NCBI GenBank assembly: GCA_949130495.1
Contig: OX422215.1
Coordinates: 531,633,755 to 531,697,754, forward strand
Length of the DNA: 64,000 nucleotides
DNA from: Sambucus nigra
Lineage: Eukaryota > Streptophyta > Magnoliopsida > Dipsacales > Adoxaceae
Reading direction: 5' to 3'
Both the position numbers and the translations under genes were made by a program. Under the pieces are notes generated by a model. That model searched no databases and was not told the DNA's origin. It saw only the letters and a list, made by a program, of their open reading frames with translations. Positions 58,517-64,000 of this stretch are shown here, one piece after another (within the stretch, counting starts at the first letter, position 1; every line of letters begins with the position of its first letter).

Positions 58517-59239
58517 GGTTGAAAAGTGGGGGGTTGCACGACTGTCGTGGATTTTGATTTGGGGTTTGTATTTTTTTATTTTTTTCCCGCTACTTTTCAT
58601 TTGTTTATTTATATTTTATTTATAGAGATCTTTTAAATTTCTTATTCATTTAAATTACTTTATTATTTAAATTGACATGTGATCGTTAACTGTTAAAGTA
58701 GATATGATGTGAACAAATAATAATTAAATTAATTACAAAAAAATTGCATATTAATCATGACATGATGTGAACCGATAATAGATCACATAATCAAATGAAT
58801 GCAAATAATAGTTTCATGTGAATTACATTTCAAGCTTAATCAAATCATTTCATCAATATCCTTCACAAATCTTCAAATGGTATATTTTAACCATATAAAC
58901 ACCCTCAAAATGATATAAAATCCCCAAATTAGATATTAAAAAGTAGTATTACAATAAATTAAAACGCTCGTATCTTGTTTTTCTTGCTTTAAATTTTCTA
59001 GCACTTGCCTTTAACTCTTTTCATTAGTAAATATTTTTTACGGTGTCTTTCACACTCTCTTTAGTAAACACCTATCAATGATACTTAAATTCAAATAATG
59101 TAATCTCACCAATGACAGTCTTTCCATTTAAAAAACACTGAGAAAACATTTCCATTTATAAAATTTTCAATTTTAAAGTTCAATTTAAACCAGTTACCCA
59201 ACTTAAACTTATCACCAGTTTTAAACAAGTTGCGATTAA
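57867..59239. other. 3' flank of the MGCGKS gene and AT-rich intergenic sequence
   Basis: The first 150 bp after the stop are T-rich with a possible poly(A) region (GTTTATGTATTCATATTCC). Further on there is only AT-rich sequence and the microsatellite at 58457-58512. No gene is seen. Confidence 0.5.
58457..58512. repeat. Compound (GT)n(GA)n microsatellite
   Basis: About 15 GT units run into about 12 GA units. Confidence 0.93.
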
Positions 59240-60374
59240 ACCGATTAACCAAATTTATCTAGGTGAGCGCAGGATAAAGTAAATCAACCAAAACGCATGA
59301 TGTACAAGAAAAATTCACAACAAAAATAGCTCGGGTGATCCAACCACACAAATACACTATGATAAGGAATTACAGAATTCGACAAATGACATACACAACG
59401 ATTCGAAGCCCTCGCAAGCGCATCTTTGATCTTCAGCCTCTCCTCTACAGCAACACGAAGGTGTCCACCCACTCAATTTCCATAACGTGTGAGTCCACAC
59501 ACACCTTAGTATCTACCGAATAGCTTAGTAATTGTCATACACGAAGTCCATCATATCTAAACACATCAGTATATGTGGAGTCCATCACAACGAAATAATT
59601 CTCACAAAGATGTGAGAATAAATCAAAGGTTCCCACAAACTAGATATCAAAGTATAATAAAATAAAACTTGGATCTAAAATGTTTGGGTGTAAAGTAAGG
59701 GTTTGGGTAAAACCGCAGAGCTCAAAAGTAATGAAAAAGTCTCCCTTAAAATTTTGCTCTGCACTCTTATTTGTAGGAGGTTTTAAGAAAACGAGATAAG
59801 CATGAAAAGAAGTTTGAAAAATCTCGAATTCTACAAAAAATCGTTGGCTCGTTCAAACGACTTTGAACATTGTTCAAATGAAGTATAACATCTCGTTCAA
59901 ACACATATCCAATGAGTTATCCAACGATATTCCAGCGAGGGATGAAGTTGGTTCATTCGAGGTTTGTTGGAGTCTACTCTAACGAGGTACCATATCTCGT
60001 TTGAACGACATACCTAGTGTCGTTCTCATGACCTCTCAAAAAAATATTTTTCGTCTAAAAAATATTAAAAGGATAAAAACATTTTAAAAACAACTTTAAA
60101 AAAGCCTAACACCAAATAAAAAATATCCAAGGATCAAAATATGTATGCATTCATACCTAAGATATCTTCGAAACATGAAGACGAAACATGGCACTAAACA
60201 CGATGCGATGATGTAGATCTTCTAACTTGGTCGCTACATCTTCTAGAAATCACATCATAGTCTTGAAAAGTCAGCACATTCAAGTCCTAACATATGACTC
60301 AAAGAGTTCTGTCCAAACACGAAATAAAGTCAAAATACAAACAAGTTGACGCTATTGAAAATTTGTCCTTAGTA
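59240..60374 (-). repeat. Degenerate LTR related to the SIRE-like element
   Basis: Read on the minus strand, it starts near 60374 with ACTAAGGACAAATTTTCAAT and TGTATTTTGACTTTATTTCGT. This is collinear with TGTAAGGACATAAATTTCCAAT and TATTTTGACTTAATTTCGT of the LTR at 45035. TAGGTATGAATGCATA and TTTCTTGTACATCATGCG further on match later parts of that LTR. The TTCGAA-type motif series is present at 59835-60030. The left end is approximate. Confidence 0.65.
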
Positions 60375-61450
60375 ATCTCCTCATTTGGCTATTCTGGGGA
60401 AAAACCAAAAAGAGCAACTCCTATGGGCCGTCAAGTTAATCTAAGACCCAATCCCCAATCCCAAAAGGAAAAACTATAGCTCGACCGACTCATAAATATT
60501 GAGTGGCTTTGCTCTCTTGAAAACTCTGCCGCATGTTGCAAACCTGCACACTTAAATACACCTTCAAATAAACACACCTTCAAATGCAAACAAGATATAA
60601 CAATATAAATATGCATAAGAATAAAACTCCCCCTATGTCTAACAAACTCACCTAGGTAAGACGTTTCCCCCTAAGATAAAGATCTCATCCTAAAACTAAA
60701 GTGAAAGATACCATTTCTCCTCCTTTTGATTTTGGAATAAACGAAGAAATAATGCATAATAAATCATTTCTCCCCCATAAACTATATCTCCCCCAAAAAT
60801 TTAGAATATGTGATATCAATTGAAAATATAGAGGAAAGAACAATATCATGCAATGGTATAAAGCAAAACAAATACAACATGACAACACAAGCACAAATAA
60901 TGCAAATAATGATTAATTAATAACAACATTGACGCAATAAATGATACCACTTGAATACAAAGTGAAGCATGAGATACCAATGTAAACAAGCAACAAAAGA
61001 TACCAATATGATCACATAACATGCCAATTTGATTCAAAGATAAAGCACATGGAAAACATGGATTAACTGCAAATGAAAACACTCAAAACAAAAATAATAC
61101 CATATATATAAATATAAAAAATATAGGGATAACACACAGGCAAATATATATAGGTATAAATGACTACAAAAGGACACAAAATACAGAAGGGTTTCCCACT
61201 AGCATAGTATCGATGTGTTTAAACAGGTGGGATGGAGTGAAGGGGCGTGAACTAAAAGTAAAAGAAATATAACCCAATCACTCAAAAATGTCCAAGAAGT
61301 TCTATATGGCTTCATTAACTTTATTAAACAAAGATTTAGTATCATAGTGACAGATAAGGTGAACTCAAAATGGATAAACAAACACAATACACACTAGCCT
61401 AAAAAATATTAATGATTCTCAAATTAATAATGTCAAACATGAATTAACTA
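60375..61450 (-). other. 3' interior of a SIRE-like relative (minus strand), no coding
   Basis: A damaged purine tract (complement of 60376-60388, CAAATGAGGAGAT) adjoins the LTR. Several GATACCAAT/GATACCAC words (60946, 60974, 60999 and others) are the complement of the TTGGTATC words seen upstream of the purine tract in the element at 40835-46267. CTCCCCC runs (60628, 60668, 60772, 60790) are further purine tracts on the minus strand. No gag or pol was found. Confidence 0.55.
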
Positions 61451-61900
61451 GGACTCATTGTGCAAATTCATTTATCTTCAACTTATAACACCCTTAAAAC
61501 TATAGATATATCATTTTTTTCACTCTTATTTTGAAGATACAAATTTAATTGAAGAATCAATGAAATAAAAAAAAATGCCTTGGCAATTTTTTTTATTTTT
61601 GCCTCTCAAGTTTTTAGACTCTTGTCAACAATGGCCTTTAACACAAGGAAGATTTCTCCATTCGTAAACATTTCTAGTGCACACACGTATTTTTAATTAA
61701 AAAATAAATTTATGGGCAATGATTCTTACATGCACAAATTTTTCAATGAAATATATGTGTATAGCGACAAGATTATTAGGGAACACCTAACTTAGCTCAT
61801 GTAATATATGAAGTTAAAATCTAAAGAGCTCGTGCATGTGTGTGATGAGGCATATGCAAAGTGAATCTATTAAGCAAGGCATTTCCAAACTACTCCATGC
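61451..61900. other. AT-rich, nothing recognised
   Basis: No reading frame, repeat or motif could be assigned. Confidence 0.3.
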
Positions 61901-62382
61901 AAGAATGATTATAGTCCGTTAACAATATGGGAGTTAACCACAAGGTGTATTGGGTGACTTTTGAGTGTCGTAAGAGTTACCTTGCCATGAACCGATGAGT
62001 AATGGGAGTTTTGTGTCAGGGTGGATACGGAAAGCTAGCACTTTGTGAGGTGCAGCCTTTCTCGATATCGAGACTTTAGAGCTAAGTAGGTATAGGCTCG
62101 TCTCATTCGGATGTCGTTGGTAGGAGCACAAAATGTGATGTGTTGTTATCAAGGTGAGACCTTAAGAGTGATGGAATATATCGGTGTGGAATATATGGAG
62201 TAATATTGTTATTAAGCTAGGGCTATATTGAATAAGTCTTTTGACAAGTGGGTACCACTAGTGGGCATTGAGTGGAGTGACCCTTATGTAAGTATAATTT
62301 GATTCTGGTTACTAAAGCATAAGTCTTTAGTACCGGTCAAATCCAAATTTCGAAGACGAAATTTCGTTGTAAGGGGAGAGTA
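61901..62382 (+). other. 3' end of the interior of a third gypsy-type element
   Basis: Non-coding here. It ends in AAATTTCGAAGACGAAATTTC and the purine tract AAGGGGAGAG (62371-62380), the usual tail of plant gypsy interiors before the 3' LTR. How far left the element extends is unclear. Confidence 0.6.
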
Positions 62383-63304
62383 TGTAATACCCCGTACTTT
62401 TATGGATATTTAAATTACATGAGTGAGTGTAAATTAATAAATTGAGAATTTAAAGTGAATAGTAAATATTAGTTTTCAAGTGCCGAATTAATATTTACAT
62501 GGGTTATATTTTCTTACGGGACTAAGTAAATGAGTTGGATTATTTTAATTACATGTTGTAGTTGGGTAAAGAGACAAAGGATACAATTTTATTTGGAAAA
62601 CACACTAGAAGATGGGTTGAGTTCAAAAGGTGAATTTTTGTAAAGTGACTCATATGGAAATTTTGAGTGCACGGTTGGATTCGGATGGACCGAGATAGTC
62701 AAAATAAAGTACCTGGGGGTAGCGTTTGGATTCCGGAGATTTTTGGACTAGTAGGAACTCGTAATTGAGTATACGAGTCAATTTTGGGTTTAATAAGGGG
62801 ATAAGCCTTATAAACCCTTACAACCCTCATTTCTCTCATTTTAAGCCCTAAGAGAGAGAAAGGGAAGAGAGAAAATGAAGAAGAGAAGAGAAGAAGAAAG
62901 GAATGGATTTCCGGCCCAAGCTCCGGTGGCTCACGGCACGGGGACGTCGGATTTTATCCAACGAGGCAAGTGTTTGAACTTATTTTAATTATCTAGTGTG
63001 ATAATTTTTCCACATTATAGTTGGTGATGATAAACAATATGATTTTCGGGTTGGGTTTCTCGAATCAAAATGGGTTTTTCGAAAGTTTGAACTAATAAAA
63101 CCCAGATAATATCCAATTTGAGAAACATTGGAATTAATTGAAATTGATTATTGATTATTGCTTCTAGGATGATTAGAACCCTTTTTATATGTATATATAT
63201 TGTTGGTTGAGGTTGGATGATGATGGGAGAGAAGATAAAAAGCTTTGAGGTGTATTAATGGAGGTTTGGGTGTTAGAGAAGAAGCAGTTTTGGAAAACAA
63301 CTCG

Positions 63305-63339
63305 GCGAATCGATTCGTCCTGGAAGAGAATCGATTCGC
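63305..63339. repeat. One CGAATCGATTCG pair (third gypsy-type LTR)
   Basis: Two palindromes, GCGAATCGATTCG and GAATCGATTCGC, with starts 21 bp apart. The spacing is the same as in the two longer arrays. Confidence 0.88.
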
Positions 63340-63667
63340 TTATTTGTCAAAAAATAAAACTTCTACATCTTTTCAATACGGTCGCTTGGGCACTGACCGC
63401 GTATTTTTCTGATTTTTTTTTAATTAGTAATTATTTTTCTATAGAAGGGTGTTTGAGTTCGAACTCGTCAATCAGAAATCAAACCTGATATTGTGAGAAT
63501 TAAGGCTATAATTTTTTGGGGATAAATATTAGGGGTTCCTAAATAAAGTTTTATGACTTGTAAATGACTTGAGGAGATATAAAAACCTTGGGTTCATAGA
63601 AATAAATTGGGTTATATTTTAAATGAATGTTTGGGATGAACGTCATTCGAGGAAATTATTCGGCGGG

Positions 63668-63672
<5 letters not shown>

Positions 63673-63718
<46 letters not shown>
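63673..63718. repeat. (AT)n microsatellite
   Basis: Uninterrupted AT run inside the third gypsy-type LTR. Confidence 0.92.
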
Positions 63719-63720
<2 letters not shown>

Positions 63721-64000
63721 CGATCATAATTGGTTTAAATCCGAATGCGTAGTAGGATGCTATTAGAATATTAGATATTTATGATAAGCTATTATTCGGG
63801 AAATTATTAACGAGATATTGATATTCCAAGTGAGTAAATACTTAGGAGATTAAAATGAGTGTTTGTATGCTTATTTATTGATATGAATGTATAATTGGAA
63901 TTTATAGGCTAATGTCACGGGTGATAGGCATGTATAGCTGGATTTGACGATACATACGAGTATAGGGATAATACGTATATGATTATGATTTTATATATAT

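Larger units (their letters stand above)
62383..64000 (+). repeat. 3' LTR of a third gypsy-type element (runs off the window)
   Basis: Starts TGTAATACCCCGTAC after a purine tract. The first 1618 bp are present. A run of AGAGAGAAAGGG/AAGAAGAGAAG words (62850-62900) resembles that at 3262-3300 in the Tekay-like LTR. One CGAATCGATTCG pair is at 63305-63339. An (AT)n run lies at 63673-63718. Confidence 0.8.

Noticed and set aside
61199..61387. Minus-strand short open frames in 60.4-62.2 kb as small genes
   Set aside because: They lie in sequence collinear with non-coding interiors of retroelements and match no family.

Overview
This is a plant nuclear window, most likely from a eudicot with a repeat-rich genome. 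The evidence is tRNA-iMet primer-binding sites in LTR retrotransposons of both superfamilies, a Tekay-type chromodomain, MULE and hAT transposons, a fragment of plastid DNA, and one intron-containing gene that encodes an MGCGKS-type acidic protein. About 90 % of the sequence is transposon-derived. I see no rRNA, tRNA, CRISPR array or bacterial-type operon. No species can be named from the sequence alone.

Layout. 1-2290: an array of short inverted-repeat motifs, broken by a hAT-type element (102-1426). 2300-13170: a MULE transposase pseudogene (minus strand) cut in two by a complete but coding-dead Tekay-like Ty3/gypsy element (2803-12981, exact TSD TCTCA). 13541-17083: two direct LTR-like copies. 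Only the second holds a 415-bp hAT MITE, so the first shows the empty site. About 17.1-36.4 kb: an old, decayed Ty1/copia element. A 12.1-kb minus-strand gypsy-type element lies inside it (21141-33246, TSD ATGGA) and has gag but no pol. That gag is itself split by a 2.66-kb insertion. A plastid segment (petB intron, psbH, psbN; about 35265-36063) lies near the right end of the old copia element. 36548-49590: another old copia element, interrupted by a younger SIRE/Maximus-like element (40835-46267, TSD AATAT) that keeps only the C-terminal part of gag. 49.7-51.6 kb: two MITEs and a foldback element. 52133-57866: the only convincing host gene, with three exons. Its second intron carries a minus-strand copia element that codes only for gag and protease (54195-57485, TSD AATAC). 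59.2-61.4 kb: a degenerate minus-strand relative of the SIRE-like element. 62383 to the window end: the LTR of a third gypsy-type element.

Cross-cutting observations. (1) LTRs of three different gypsy-type elements carry paired CGAATCGATTCG palindromes whose repeats are 19-22 bp apart, about two helical turns. The SIRE-like copia elements carry an analogous series built on TTCGAA. (2) Three elements with exact 5-bp TSDs lack reverse transcriptase and integrase but keep gag or gag-protease, so the window is rich in gag-only, probably parasitic, retrotransposons. (3) The nesting gives a clear relative order of insertions. All domain calls come from reading translations by eye. Percent identities are approximate, and no database search was possible.
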